Positions 9,303 through 18,899 of a stretch of 64,000 nt of DNA are shown one piece after another. The stretch comes from Cycloclasticus sp. (GTDB lineage Bacteria; Pseudomonadota; Gammaproteobacteria; Methylococcales; Cycloclasticaceae): assembly GCA_012959695.1 (NCBI GenBank), contig DUCS01000031.1, positions 1-64,000 of the forward strand. Reading direction: 5' to 3'. The translations under genes and the position numbers were made by a program. A model generated the notes under the pieces. That model did no database searches and was not told the origin of the DNA. It was given only the letters and a program-made list of their open reading frames with translations. Position 1 is the stretch's first letter. Each line of letters starts with the position of its first letter.

Positions 9303-11417
9303 ATGACAAACGCCTTATCTATTTTACAAAACACTTTTGGTTACGACGCTTTTAGGTCGCCACAAGATGAGATTATTGATGAGCTAGTTCAAGGCCGTGA
9401 TGCGTTTGTTTTAATGCCGACGGGTGGCGGTAAATCGCTGTGTTACCAAATACCTGCATTACTGCGTGAGGGCACGGCGATTATTGTGTCGCCGTTGATT
9501 GCTTTGATGCAAGACCAAGTGGATGCGCTTCAGCAATTGGGTATTAATGCGGCCTATTTAAACTCAACGCTTAAAGTAGGCGAGGCTAGGCAAGTAGAGC
9601 AGCAGTTGATGCAAGGCGAGCTGGACTTGCTGTATGTTGCGCCTGAGCGTTTACTTAATGAGGCCATGTTGTCTTTGCTTGAACGTTGCCAACTCGCTTT
9701 GTTTGCGATTGATGAGGCGCATTGTGTTTCGCAATGGGGGCATGACTTTAGGCCGGAGTATCAGAAGTTAAAAATTCTCCATGAGCGTTTCCCTAACGTG
9801 CCGCGTATTGCGTTAACCGCTACTGCTGACCAGCGAACACGTGATGAAATTATCAGCCAGCTACAGTTAGAAGACGCACGTGTTTTCATCAATAGTTTTG
9901 ATCGGCCGAATATTCATTACGCTATTTCAGAAGGCAATAATCCTAAATTACGGATGTGGCGTTTCCTACAAGAACACCACAATAACGATGCCGGCATTGT
10001 GTATTGTTTGTCGCGTAAAAAAGTAGAGTCGATAGCGCAGTGGTTAAGCGAGCAAGGCCGAACTGCCTTGCCTTACCACGCAGGCTTGCCACAAGAGGTT
10101 CGACAAACGCATCAGCAACGTTTTTTGCGTGAAGACGGGGTGATTGTTGTCGCGACCATTGCCTTTGGTATGGGCATAGATAAGCCTGACGTGCGCTTTG
10201 TGGCGCATTTAAGTCTGCCGAAAAGCATTGAGGCGTATTACCAAGAAACAGGCCGTGCAGGCCGTGATGGTGAACCTGCTAATGCTTGGATGGCGTACGG
10301 TTTGCAAGATGTGCTAACGCTGCGCCAGTTTATGCAAAACTCTAAAGCAGATGACGCGCATAAACGCGTTGAACATAATAAATTAGAGTCCATGCTGGGT
10401 TTGTGTGAACTCATTGCTTGTCGCCGACAAGCCTTATTAGGCTACTTTGATGAAGTCTTAGAGCAGCCTTGTGGCGCGTGTGATAACTGTGTGTCACCAC
10501 CGGAAAAATGGGACGGTAGCGAAGCGGCGCAAAAAGTCTTGTCGACCATTTACCGTACCGGGCAACGGTTTGGCGTTAACTACATTATTGATGTGTTAAC
10601 GGGTAAACAAGATAAGCGTATCCAGCAAAATGCGCATGATCAAATAAGTACCTTTGGTATTGGCAGCGAGTTTTCGATGACAGAATGGCGCACTATTTTA
10701 AGGCAGTTAATCGCCCTGGGTTACATACATGTGGATGCTGAAAGTCACGGTGCATTAAAGCTGGCGGAACTGAGTCGTGCTGTTTTACGTGGCGAAAAAA
10801 TGCTGCAATTAAGAAAACAAAGTAAAGAAGAAAAGCTGGCCACAGAAAAGAAGAAGAAAAGCCCTGTTCGGCCACAGGACGAGCCTTTATGGGAAGCATT
10901 GCGCGCGCTGCGCATGCAATTGGCTGAAGAAGCGGGTGTGCCGCCGTACGTTATTTTTCACGATGCGACCTTGCAGGAATTGGTAAAAAAACGCCCGACT
11001 ATCATTGCCGATATGCGATATATCAGTGGTATTGGTGATCAAAAGATTAAACGTTACGGTAAGAAATTTTTAACAGAAATTGCTAAATACCCATTGGCTG
11101 ATTTGTTGGACAATCGCTTAAGTTCGACGGTGAATGAAACGTTGTTAATCTATCAAGAAGGGTCAAGCATTGAACAAATCGCCGCGCAGCGGGACATTAA
11201 AGTAAATACTATTTACAGCCACTTAGCTGATGCAATTGAAGTGGGTCTGTTGGAAGTTAAAGACGTTTTAGATCTTAAAGACAGCGAATATCAAGAAATC
11301 ACCATGATGATCGAATCACTTGAAGATGAGTCGAAGGGGCGTATTAAGCCGATTTATGAAGCGCTTGACGAAGAATACGAGTACGGCATTATCAAATGTG
11401 TTCAGGCGTCTATATAA
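9303..11417 (+). CDS. recQ: ATP-dependent DNA helicase RecQ
   Basis: SF2 helicase motifs ([33 protein letters not shown]), RQC zinc cluster (CGACDNC), HRDC domain; start could also be 9288. Confidence 0.96.
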   Translation: MTNALSILQNTFGYDAFRSPQDEIIDELVQGRDAFVLMPTGGGKSLCYQIPALLREGTAIIVSPLIALMQDQVDALQQLGINAAYLNSTLKVGEARQVEQQLMQGELDLLYVAPERLLNEAMLSLLERCQLALFAIDEAHCVSQWGHDFRPEYQKLKILHERFPNVPRIALTATADQRTRDEIISQLQLEDARVFINSFDRPNIHYAISEGNNPKLRMWRFLQEHHNNDAGIVYCLSRKKVESIAQWLSEQGRTALPYHAGLPQEVRQTHQQRFLREDGVIVVATIAFGMGIDKPDVRFVAHLSLPKSIEAYYQETGRAGRDGEPANAWMAYGLQDVLTLRQFMQNSKADDAHKRVEHNKLESMLGLCELIACRRQALLGYFDEVLEQPCGACDNCVSPPEKWDGSEAAQKVLSTIYRTGQRFGVNYIIDVLTGKQDKRIQQNAHDQISTFGIGSEFSMTEWRTILRQLIALGYIHVDAESHGALKLAELSRAVLRGEKMLQLRKQSKEEKLATEKKKKSPVRPQDEPLWEALRALRMQLAEEAGVPPYVIFHDATLQELVKKRPTIIADMRYISGIGDQKIKRYGKKFLTEIAKYPLADLLDNRLSSTVNETLLIYQEGSSIEQIAAQRDIKVNTIYSHLADAIEVGLLEVKDVLDLKDSEYQEITMMIESLEDESKGRIKPIYEALDEEYEYGIIKCVQASI

Positions 11418-11419
11418 GG

Positions 11420-12979
11420 TTATGAATCGAGTGCGTCGTCGGCAACTTTGTATTTAGGGTCTTCAATCACATTGACCTCAATCAACTTTCTAGCATTGTG
11501 TAAAAGTTTGATGCACTCGGGGCTCAAGTGTCGCAAATGCAGCGTTTTACCTTGTTTTAAATAACGTTCGGCGAGCGCGTCGATGGCTTCAATGCCGGAA
11601 TGATCCGATACGCGTGAGCGTACAAAATCAACAATCACTTCTTGTGGGTCGTTAATGGGATCAAAGTGTTCGCGAAAGTTATGAATAGACGCAAAAAATA
11701 AAGGGCCAATAGGCTTATAAATTTTTACGCCGTCGTTCTCTTCAATTTCAAAATGCATGTGTTTTGCATTCTTCCAAGCGAATACAAGTGTCGACATAAT
11801 AACGCCGACCACGACGGCAATGGCCAAATCGGTCAGCACGGTCACAACCGCAACAGTAATGCCAACTAAGGTGTCTGAAATTGGAATGCGGCCGAGTAAG
11901 CGGAAACTTGCCCATTCAAATGTACCCAGCACTACCATGAACATCACGCCCACAAGCGCAGCGACAGGAATCATTTCAATTAATGACGAACCAACTAAAA
12001 TAAACGCCAGTAAGAATAATGCGGCAGCGATGCCAGAAGCCCGCCCACGCCCGCCGGAATTAATGTTGATCATACTTTGACCAATCATTGCGCAACCGCC
12101 CATGCCACCAAAAAAGCCAGTGGCTATATTGGCAACACCTTGGCCAATACATTCTTTATTACCGCGACCACGTGTTTCGGTTATTTCGTCAATCAGCGTT
12201 AGTGTCAGTAACGATTCAATCAAGCCAATGGCGGCAAGAATTAGTGCATACGGGAAGATGATTTTCAGCGTTTCGAAGTTTAAATCCACCATGGGGATAT
12301 GAAATTGAGGTAAACCGCCGGCAATGGTCGCGGCAGGGTCGCCGGTCATATCAACCAATACGTCTTGCACGGTGCGTAGGTCCATGTTCAAGCCAATAGA
12401 AATGGCAACAATGGTACCGATAGCAACAAGTGATGATGGGATGGCTTTAGTTAATTTTGGCAAAAAGTGAATGATTGCCATGGTCAGTGCCACCATGCCA
12501 AGCATCATCGCCATTTGATTGCCTTGCAGCCATTCAAGCGCGCCGGTGCTTGGGTCTAAAAATTGAAACTGTTGCAGTTGCGCCATGAAAATAACAATCG
12601 CCAGGCCGTTTACAAACCCCAACATAACAGGGTGCGGCACAAGACGAATGAATTTACCTAAGCGGAAAACGCCAGCCAAAATTTGTAACAAGCCCATCAA
12701 GACAACGGTAGCAAATAAATATTCAACGCCATGGATGGCTACCAAACTCACCATAACAACGGCCAGTGCGCCTGTTGCGCCAGAAATCATGCCAGGACGA
12801 CCACCAATGGCAGCGGTAATTAAACCCACCATAAAGGCCGCGTATAAACCCACTAACGGTTCAACGCCTGCAACAAAGGCAAACGCAACGGCTTCGGGTA
12901 CAAGCGCAAGCGAAACAGTAAGGCCAGAAAGCAGGTCGCTTTTCAGGCTTTGAGAGCGAGAAAGAATAAGTTGAAACAT
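11420..12979 (-). CDS. SulP family inorganic anion transporter with STAS domain
   Basis: [38 protein letters not shown] SulP signature; C-terminal STAS region. Confidence 0.95.
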   Translation of the reverse strand: MFQLILSRSQSLKSDLLSGLTVSLALVPEAVAFAFVAGVEPLVGLYAAFMVGLITAAIGGRPGMISGATGALAVVMVSLVAIHGVEYLFATVVLMGLLQILAGVFRLGKFIRLVPHPVMLGFVNGLAIVIFMAQLQQFQFLDPSTGALEWLQGNQMAMMLGMVALTMAIIHFLPKLTKAIPSSLVAIGTIVAISIGLNMDLRTVQDVLVDMTGDPAATIAGGLPQFHIPMVDLNFETLKIIFPYALILAAIGLIESLLTLTLIDEITETRGRGNKECIGQGVANIATGFFGGMGGCAMIGQSMININSGGRGRASGIAAALFLLAFILVGSSLIEMIPVAALVGVMFMVVLGTFEWASFRLLGRIPISDTLVGITVAVVTVLTDLAIAVVVGVIMSTLVFAWKNAKHMHFEIEENDGVKIYKPIGPLFFASIHNFREHFDPINDPQEVIVDFVRSRVSDHSGIEAIDALAERYLKQGKTLHLRHLSPECIKLLHNARKLIEVNVIEDPKYKVADDALDS

Positions 12980-13041
12980 GTGGTTTGGTCGCTAAATTTA
13001 GGGAAGGCCCAAAAAAAGCCTTACATAACCTTTAATTATAG

Positions 13042-13220
13042 CAGGATATTGTGCGTTTGCAGCATTTCGACTGACGAGTTGGAGTGTTTGTGCTGTTGGA
13101 CAGCTGTTAGCCATTTGGGTGTTGGCAACTTTGCTAGGGATTGCAGGTTTTACCCCTTCCCCTTTTTAGGGGGAAGGTTGGGATGGGGGTTGTACTCTCA
13201 TTTCATCGCGCAATATCCTG
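13042..13220. repeat. MITE-like intergenic element bounded by imperfect 14-bp inverted repeats
   Basis: CAGGATATTGTGCG (13042-13055) and CGCGCAATATCCTG (13207-13220) are inverted with one mismatch; internal hairpin CCTTCCCC-TTTTTAG-GGGGAAGG (13155-13177). Confidence 0.5.
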
Positions 13221-13344
13221 AATTAAATTTATTCTGGATATAAAAAGGCCTAATTGACATTAACTTCTGGCATTTTGCCCTAACCTGCCACCTTAAATAG
13301 GGAAGGAGTGTAAAGTGCTGAAAAGAGCATACAACCCAATAAGG

Positions 13345-14727
13345 CTAACGGACTTTTCGAGCTTTTGCTGGACGCCCCTTTATTTTGCCATTGGCTAGAT
13401 AATTCAGTGCTTGTCGAACAACATCGTGCTCTAAAGCAACGTAGCTGGAACGGTCAAATATATCTATTTTGCCGATTTGCTTTCCATCCAATCCGGCGTC
13501 ACCTGTTAGTGCGCCTAAAATATCGCCGGGGCGAATTTTGTCTTTACGACCACCATCAATTTGAATAGTAACCATCGGCGGATAGAGTTTGTACGTTGAA
13601 TCGCGGTCCAGTGATAGTGGGCTGTCAATTAAGCAGGGTTTGTTCTGCTGCTGCTCAATTGCTTTTACACGAATGTGTTCGTGTTCAGCAAATAGGCTCA
13701 TGGCTAACCCGCTTTCGCCAGCTCTGCCGGTACGGCCGATACGGTGTACGTAAATTTCGGGGTCGCGCGGTAATTCGTAATTTATCACCATGCCAATGGA
13801 TTTTATATCCAGCCCACGAGCAGCGACATCGGTAGCGACTAATACGGAGCAGCTATTATTAGCAAAGCGAACAAGTACTTGATCACGTTCGCGCTGGTCT
13901 AGGTCGCCGTGTATCGCTAAGGATTCAATATCGTTCTCACGCAGAAAATCGGCCATGTCAGCACATTGCGCTTTGGTATGACAAAAGACAATCGCGGTGT
14001 TAGGTTTGTAGTGTTCAAAAAGTCCAAGTAAGGCATTGTTGCGCTCGTGCTTTTTTACCTGATAAAACAATTGTTCAATCACGTTTTGCTGGAGATCGGA
14101 CTCAACGGTAACGGTCACTGGGGCGCGTTGAATAGAACGGCACATGGACTTAATTTCATCAGGGTAAGTTGCCGAAAACAACAACGTTTGCCGTGATTTA
14201 GGCGTGTGCTTAATGATGTCGGTCATGACATCGGCAAAGCCCATATCTAGCATTCTGTCTGCTTCGTCTAACACTAGCGTTTTAAGTTGATCGATTCTGA
14301 ATGTGCGTTTTTTTAAGTGATCTTGAATTCGGCCTGGCGTACCCACAACGATGTGCGCACCGTGCTCTAACGAGCCGACTTGTGGACCGAAAGGTTTGCC
14401 GCCACACAATAGAACCAATTTAATGTTTGGCACGCTACGGGCAAGTTTGCGAATTTCCTTACCCACTTGGTCGGCCAACTCGCGTGTTGGACAAAGAATT
14501 AACGCTTGAGTGCCGAAAAATCGAGGGTTTATTTTATCCAACAAGCCAACGCCAAAAGCGACGGTTTTGCCGCTTCCTGTTTTAGCTTGCGCGATAATAT
14601 CTTTACCTTTTAGTACATGCGGCAAACTTTCTGCCTGTATGGGCGTCATGTTTTTGTAACCGAGCGAATTCAGGTTTTTAACTTGAACAGGGGAAATGGA
14701 GAGTGATGAAAAGGCAGATTTAGACAC
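13345..14727 (-). CDS. dbpA: ATP-dependent RNA helicase DbpA
   Basis: DEAD-box motifs (AKTGSGKT, DEAD, SAT, HRIGRTGRAG) plus DbpA C-terminal RNA-binding domain (VTIQIDGGRKDKIRPGDILGALTGDAGLDGKQIGKIDIFDRSSYVAL). Confidence 0.95.
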   Translation of the reverse strand: MSKSAFSSLSISPVQVKNLNSLGYKNMTPIQAESLPHVLKGKDIIAQAKTGSGKTVAFGVGLLDKINPRFFGTQALILCPTRELADQVGKEIRKLARSVPNIKLVLLCGGKPFGPQVGSLEHGAHIVVGTPGRIQDHLKKRTFRIDQLKTLVLDEADRMLDMGFADVMTDIIKHTPKSRQTLLFSATYPDEIKSMCRSIQRAPVTVTVESDLQQNVIEQLFYQVKKHERNNALLGLFEHYKPNTAIVFCHTKAQCADMADFLRENDIESLAIHGDLDQRERDQVLVRFANNSCSVLVATDVAARGLDIKSIGMVINYELPRDPEIYVHRIGRTGRAGESGLAMSLFAEHEHIRVKAIEQQQNKPCLIDSPLSLDRDSTYKLYPPMVTIQIDGGRKDKIRPGDILGALTGDAGLDGKQIGKIDIFDRSSYVALEHDVVRQALNYLANGKIKGRPAKARKVR

Positions 14728-14733
14728 GATGAT

Positions 14734-15069
14734 TTACTTTTTTTCAGTGAGTGGGGTGGTATTAAATTGAACACCGGCCCAGCCGGTTTTCATAAAGTTA
14801 CGAATATTTTGGTGGTCATCGCCCTCGGGTGTTGCCAGTACATCACGATAAAACTCACCAAATAAGGCCAATGTTTGTGGCTCGCTAAAATCATTCAGCT
14901 GTGCAAAGGCAAACAGTTTGCAGGAACCGTTATTTTCACCCGCTTTGTTTTGCGTAGAGCCATTTTTAAACGCGTAAGGGCTAAAGTCGTATAAAGCGTC
15001 GATAACCTGCATGGTGTCGATAAATTGAAGTGTGGTGAGTGCTTGGCGTAGCTGTTCTATGTCGTTCAT
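14734..15069 (-). CDS. HopJ type III effector family protein
   Basis: FSPYAFKNGSTQNKAGENNGSCKLFAFAQL...LALFGEFYRDVLATPEGDDHQNIRNFM is the conserved HopJ-family core. Confidence 0.88.
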   Translation of the reverse strand: MNDIEQLRQALTTLQFIDTMQVIDALYDFSPYAFKNGSTQNKAGENNGSCKLFAFAQLNDFSEPQTLALFGEFYRDVLATPEGDDHQNIRNFMKTGWAGVQFNTTPLTEKK

Positions 15070-15081
15070 CAGAGTTTCCTA

Positions 15082-15648
15082 TTAACCGCGCGAAACAAAT
15101 TTTCCGGTGCTGGTGTTAACTTTAATTATTTCACCATTGTCGATGTACTCAGGAACTTGCACTTCAAGCCCTGTTGTTAACGTTGCAGGTTTTGTGCGTG
15201 AGGTGGCAGACGCACCTTTTAACCCAGGTGCAGTATCAACAATTTGTAAGCTGATGTTGCCAGGTAACTCAATGGATACCAACGTTTCGTCCAGCAAAAT
15301 ACCGACAATGCTTTCTAAACCTTCACTCAGAAATTTGATTTGTTCTTCAATGTCGTCAGCATCTACCGTGTACTGGTCGTAGCTGTCTAAGTTCATAAAG
15401 GTGTAGCTGCCGCCGTCTTGATATGAGTATTGAATTTTAACGCGTTCGCAATCAAGGTCTTTTAGGAAATCGTCACCTTTTAGCGTTTCATCACGTTTTT
15501 GCTTGGTTTTTAAGTGGTTAAAACGGACTTTGTATAAGGTAGACGCGCCACGTGAAGAGGGGTTGCGTACATCGATTTTTTTTACTAAATACGGTTCGTC
15601 ATTGACTTCAACAACCATTCCGCATTTTAATTCATTGGCTTTAGGCAT
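15082..15648 (-). CDS. Elongation factor P-like protein EfpL/YeiP
   Basis: EF-P three-domain protein; loop reads DVRNPSSRGASTLYKVRF (Arg in place of the modified Lys), as in YeiP/EfpL. Confidence 0.9.
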   Translation of the reverse strand: MPKANELKCGMVVEVNDEPYLVKKIDVRNPSSRGASTLYKVRFNHLKTKQKRDETLKGDDFLKDLDCERVKIQYSYQDGGSYTFMNLDSYDQYTVDADDIEEQIKFLSEGLESIVGILLDETLVSIELPGNISLQIVDTAPGLKGASATSRTKPATLTTGLEVQVPEYIDNGEIIKVNTSTGKFVSRG

Positions 15649-15686
15649 GGGAGTGTCCTAGTGTTTTGATTGCCGGAATTATACAG

Positions 15687-16163
15687 TTAACGCCCTGCCT
15701 TCGTTAGCAGCTTATCGAGTTGATTGGCAAAGGTTTGCTTGTCGGTATTGTTGAGTGGCGGAGGGCCACCGCCCACTTCAAGTCCGCTGGATCGCATGGT
15801 TTCCATAAAATCACGCATATTAAGCCGGTCCTTTATGTTTTCTTTGGTATACAGTTCGCCACGGGGATTAAGTGCGGTGCCGCCTTTTTCAATCACGTCT
15901 GCGGCTAAAGGAATATCGCCGGTAATGACTAAATCACCTGCCTGCATGCGTTTAACAATTTCGTTGTCGGCTTCATCAAAGCCTGATGAAACGTGTAAAA
16001 AGGAAATATAGGCCGACGGTGGAACGCGAATCGGCTGATTAGCCACCAGTGTGATTTGGGTTTTGGTACGGTCTGCCGCACGAAATAGTATGTCTTTAAT
16101 AACGACGGGGCAAGCGTCGGCATCGACCCAAATGGTATTGAGTGTGACCGTCATTTTTGCCAA
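15687..16163 (-). CDS. YaiI/YqxD family protein (UPF0178)
   Basis: [52 protein letters not shown] motifs. Confidence 0.93.
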   Translation of the reverse strand: MAKMTVTLNTIWVDADACPVVIKDILFRAADRTKTQITLVANQPIRVPPSAYISFLHVSSGFDEADNEIVKRMQAGDLVITGDIPLAADVIEKGGTALNPRGELYTKENIKDRLNMRDFMETMRSSGLEVGGGPPPLNNTDKQTFANQLDKLLTKAGR

Positions 16164-16218
16164 CTTTTATGGCTTAAAGGCCATGCGTTAAGGCCGTGAT
16201 TTCTTATATAACCCCGCA

Positions 16219-17325
16219 TTAAGATGGCGGCATTTCCTTAATATAAATGTCTTGTTTGCTATACGGGATTTCAATGCCCTCTGCTTGGAATCGTTTATAA
16301 ATGGTCGTATTTAAGGCATCCAAAACACTGTCTCGTACCTCAGGGTTAGCGACCCAGCACATTAAATCTAAGTCCAGGCTCGATGCGCCAAAGGTTCGAA
16401 AACGCACCCGTGGTGTAGGGGTTTCACACACATGTTGTTCAGCAATCGCAATGCCCATTAGTATGTCTTTAACTTGATCTATGTCTGAACCATAGGCGAC
16501 GCCAACACTTACCCGAATGCGAAATTTCTCATGGGGTCCGCCTGATTCATTGATGATGCGCGTATTTCCCATAATGGCATTGGGTATGGTTATTTCAACA
16601 TCGTCGCGGGTTAATAATCGAGTGCTTCTGATGCCGATGTGTGTCACCTTGCCTCGCTCACCAGTATCTAATACCACGTAATCGCCAATTTTGTAGGGTG
16701 CGTCCGCTAGAATAAACACGCCTGAAAATAAGTTGGCTAAGGTATCTTTTGCGGCGAAACCTATGGCAATGCCGACGATGCCCGCAGAAGCAAGCCAGGC
16801 TGTCATATCGACGTGCCAAGATTTGAAAATGAAATAGATGGCGATAGCGACGACGATAATAACGCCCAAATTCTCGAAAAGAGGAAGGGTTTGGGGTTGC
16901 ACAAATAAGCGTTTATGTTCGCTCAGGCTCAATGCCTTTAATAGAATCTTTAATAGCCGAATTAAAAAGACGGACCAGATAATAACTAACACCGTCGCCA
17001 CGTAGGAGTTTAATACACTGGAAATTAAAGCAGGTGGCGATAGTGGTGTTAAAGCGACCAAGAAACCTAACGTAAGCACACTCCAAAATAGAGGCCGATG
17101 CATGATTTCAACCACTTGATCATCCCAAGTGAATAACGTTTTTTGGGTGGCTCGTACAATGACCCTCGATACGACAAGTGCGATAATATTTGCAGCGACA
17201 TACGAAAGCACAATAATCACTAAGGCGAATAAGCCAGCGCTGCCACCTAGGGCATCTTGTATTGGTTGTAAATAAGTTAGTAAATCCACTAACGACTGAT
17301 TTTGTGCTATTACGGTTTCACTCAT
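16219..17325 (-). CDS. Small-conductance mechanosensitive channel (MscS family)
   Basis: GIVGIAIGFAAKDTLANLFSGVFILADAPYKIGDYVVL MscS pore/beta-domain signature. Confidence 0.94.
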   Translation of the reverse strand: MSETVIAQNQSLVDLLTYLQPIQDALGGSAGLFALVIIVLSYVAANIIALVVSRVIVRATQKTLFTWDDQVVEIMHRPLFWSVLTLGFLVALTPLSPPALISSVLNSYVATVLVIIWSVFLIRLLKILLKALSLSEHKRLFVQPQTLPLFENLGVIIVVAIAIYFIFKSWHVDMTAWLASAGIVGIAIGFAAKDTLANLFSGVFILADAPYKIGDYVVLDTGERGKVTHIGIRSTRLLTRDDVEITIPNAIMGNTRIINESGGPHEKFRIRVSVGVAYGSDIDQVKDILMGIAIAEQHVCETPTPRVRFRTFGASSLDLDLMCWVANPEVRDSVLDALNTTIYKRFQAEGIEIPYSKQDIYIKEMPPS

Positions 17326-17610
17326 AGCTGATAGGCCCTGATACGTGGATTTTAAATATACAGGATACAGTCTAATTTATCAGGTTCAGACTAAAACGAA
17401 TCAACAAATTTCGGTTACAAAATCGCATTCACTAAATTCAACACAAGCTCTTCTTGCATACTTGAGCTCGATACAGGGGTTCGCTACTAAATACGAAGGT
17501 ATTAGGCGCGGTGGTGGCCAATACAGGTATCAATATAGCGGTGGCGACTGCTGAGAGTTGCTGGCCCAGCTATGCGCTAAAGCCGGCAGTAACGAATGCT
17601 TTGAAAAGAG

Positions 17611-18846
17611 CTAGCCGAGTCGCTTATCGCCAAAGAATTGATAGCGATTTTTGCCGCCTTTTTTGGCGTCATACATGGCTTGGTCGGCTTGATCGAGTAG
17701 CATTTCATCGGTTATATCATCATCTTTAGTGAACAAACTGACGCCAATACTGGCTGACACATCAGCTTGCATGCCATCAATATCAACAGATGTAGTGGCC
17801 GCGGCGAGTAAGCGCCATAACGTCAGTTCACAACCATCATTGTTGGTTAATCCGGTTAACAGCACCACAAATTCATCGCCACCAACTCGCGCTACGGTAT
17901 CGGTATCCCGCACTAAATCATTCATGTGATTGGCTAAAGATACGAGTACTTTATCGCCTTGTTCATGTCCAAATTGATCGTTGACTGCTTTGAAACCATC
18001 GAGATCGAGATATACAACGGCTAAGGGCGTGCCGGTACGGCGGGTATTTGCCATGGCTTGGTGTAACCGGTCTTTTAGCAACTGGCGGTTCGCAAGGTTT
18101 GTAAGGCCGTCATGGTTTGCGGCATACGCCAACTCTTCTTGGAATCGCGCTCGTTCAGTTACATCAGAAAACATGCCAATGTAGTGTTTAACGTGGTTTT
18201 CTTCATTATTAACCGTGTTGATGGTCAATTGTTGAACAAAGGCTTCGCCATTTTTGCGTTTATTCCAAACCTCGCCAGACCACTGCCCGGTTGTTAAAAC
18301 AGCTTTCCATGCGTCATCATGGTTTTCGGGTGTAAGAAATTGGGAGTTCTTGTTAATGGACTCTTCTCGAGAATAGCCGGTGATATCACTAAAGGTTTTA
18401 TTCACATCGATAATTTTTCCGGTTTCATCCGTTATAACGATGCCCTCTAGTGCGTGAGTAAAAACGCAAGCAGCAAGTTCAGCGTCAGCAAGAGCCTGTA
18501 TGTGTTCGAATTGCAGTGTTAATAAACGTTCACCTACTTTAATGCATGCTTCTAATTCCGCTTTTTTGAACGGTTTAGACAAGTAATCATTAGCGCCGGC
18601 GGCAAGCCCTTCGGCAATATCTTCCGCCTCGCTTCGCCCTGTTAGCAGAATAATATACGGTGGGTCGTTAGTGTCGTTTTCTCGTATGCGTTGGCTTAAT
18701 TGCACACCATCGAGTTTGGGCATTTCCCAGTCCAGCAATAAAATGCGTGGTGGATTTTCACCTTGTAAGGCATCCCATGCGCCTTCGCCATCCTCAACGA
18801 GAATGGGCTCAAAACCCCAGTTAGACGTTAGGTTTTTTAACATCAT
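17611..18846 (-). CDS. Response regulator (N-terminally truncated REC)-PAS-GGDEF diguanylate cyclase
   Basis: REC remainder with phospho-Asp (LLLDWEMPKLDG) and Lys switch (LSKPFKK), PAS, GGDEF domain with intact GGDEF motif (ARVGGDEFVVLL). Confidence 0.88.
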   Translation of the reverse strand: MMLKNLTSNWGFEPILVEDGEGAWDALQGENPPRILLLDWEMPKLDGVQLSQRIRENDTNDPPYIILLTGRSEAEDIAEGLAAGANDYLSKPFKKAELEACIKVGERLLTLQFEHIQALADAELAACVFTHALEGIVITDETGKIIDVNKTFSDITGYSREESINKNSQFLTPENHDDAWKAVLTTGQWSGEVWNKRKNGEAFVQQLTINTVNNEENHVKHYIGMFSDVTERARFQEELAYAANHDGLTNLANRQLLKDRLHQAMANTRRTGTPLAVVYLDLDGFKAVNDQFGHEQGDKVLVSLANHMNDLVRDTDTVARVGGDEFVVLLTGLTNNDGCELTLWRLLAAATTSVDIDGMQADVSASIGVSLFTKDDDITDEMLLDQADQAMYDAKKGGKNRYQFFGDKRLG

Positions 18847-18899
18847 GCGTGATAATAATAGAAATGCCTAGACGAAATATTGTTTATGCAAACGACGGG

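Noticed and set aside
13837-14250. Multiple long ORFs antisense to confident genes (e.g. 3399-3782 -, 9003-9197 +, 26538-26960 +, 62921-63412 +)
   Set aside because: They lie opposite well-supported conserved genes and read as composition by-products of the antisense frames.
14734-15069. HopJ as evidence for a type III secretion effector
   Set aside because: HopJ-family proteins are widespread in bacteria without T3SS, and no secretion genes are in the window.
17511-17620. VATAESC string resembling the CinA motif
   Set aside because: Only a few residues match and the following GG and rest of the domain are absent; too weak to call a cinA remnant.
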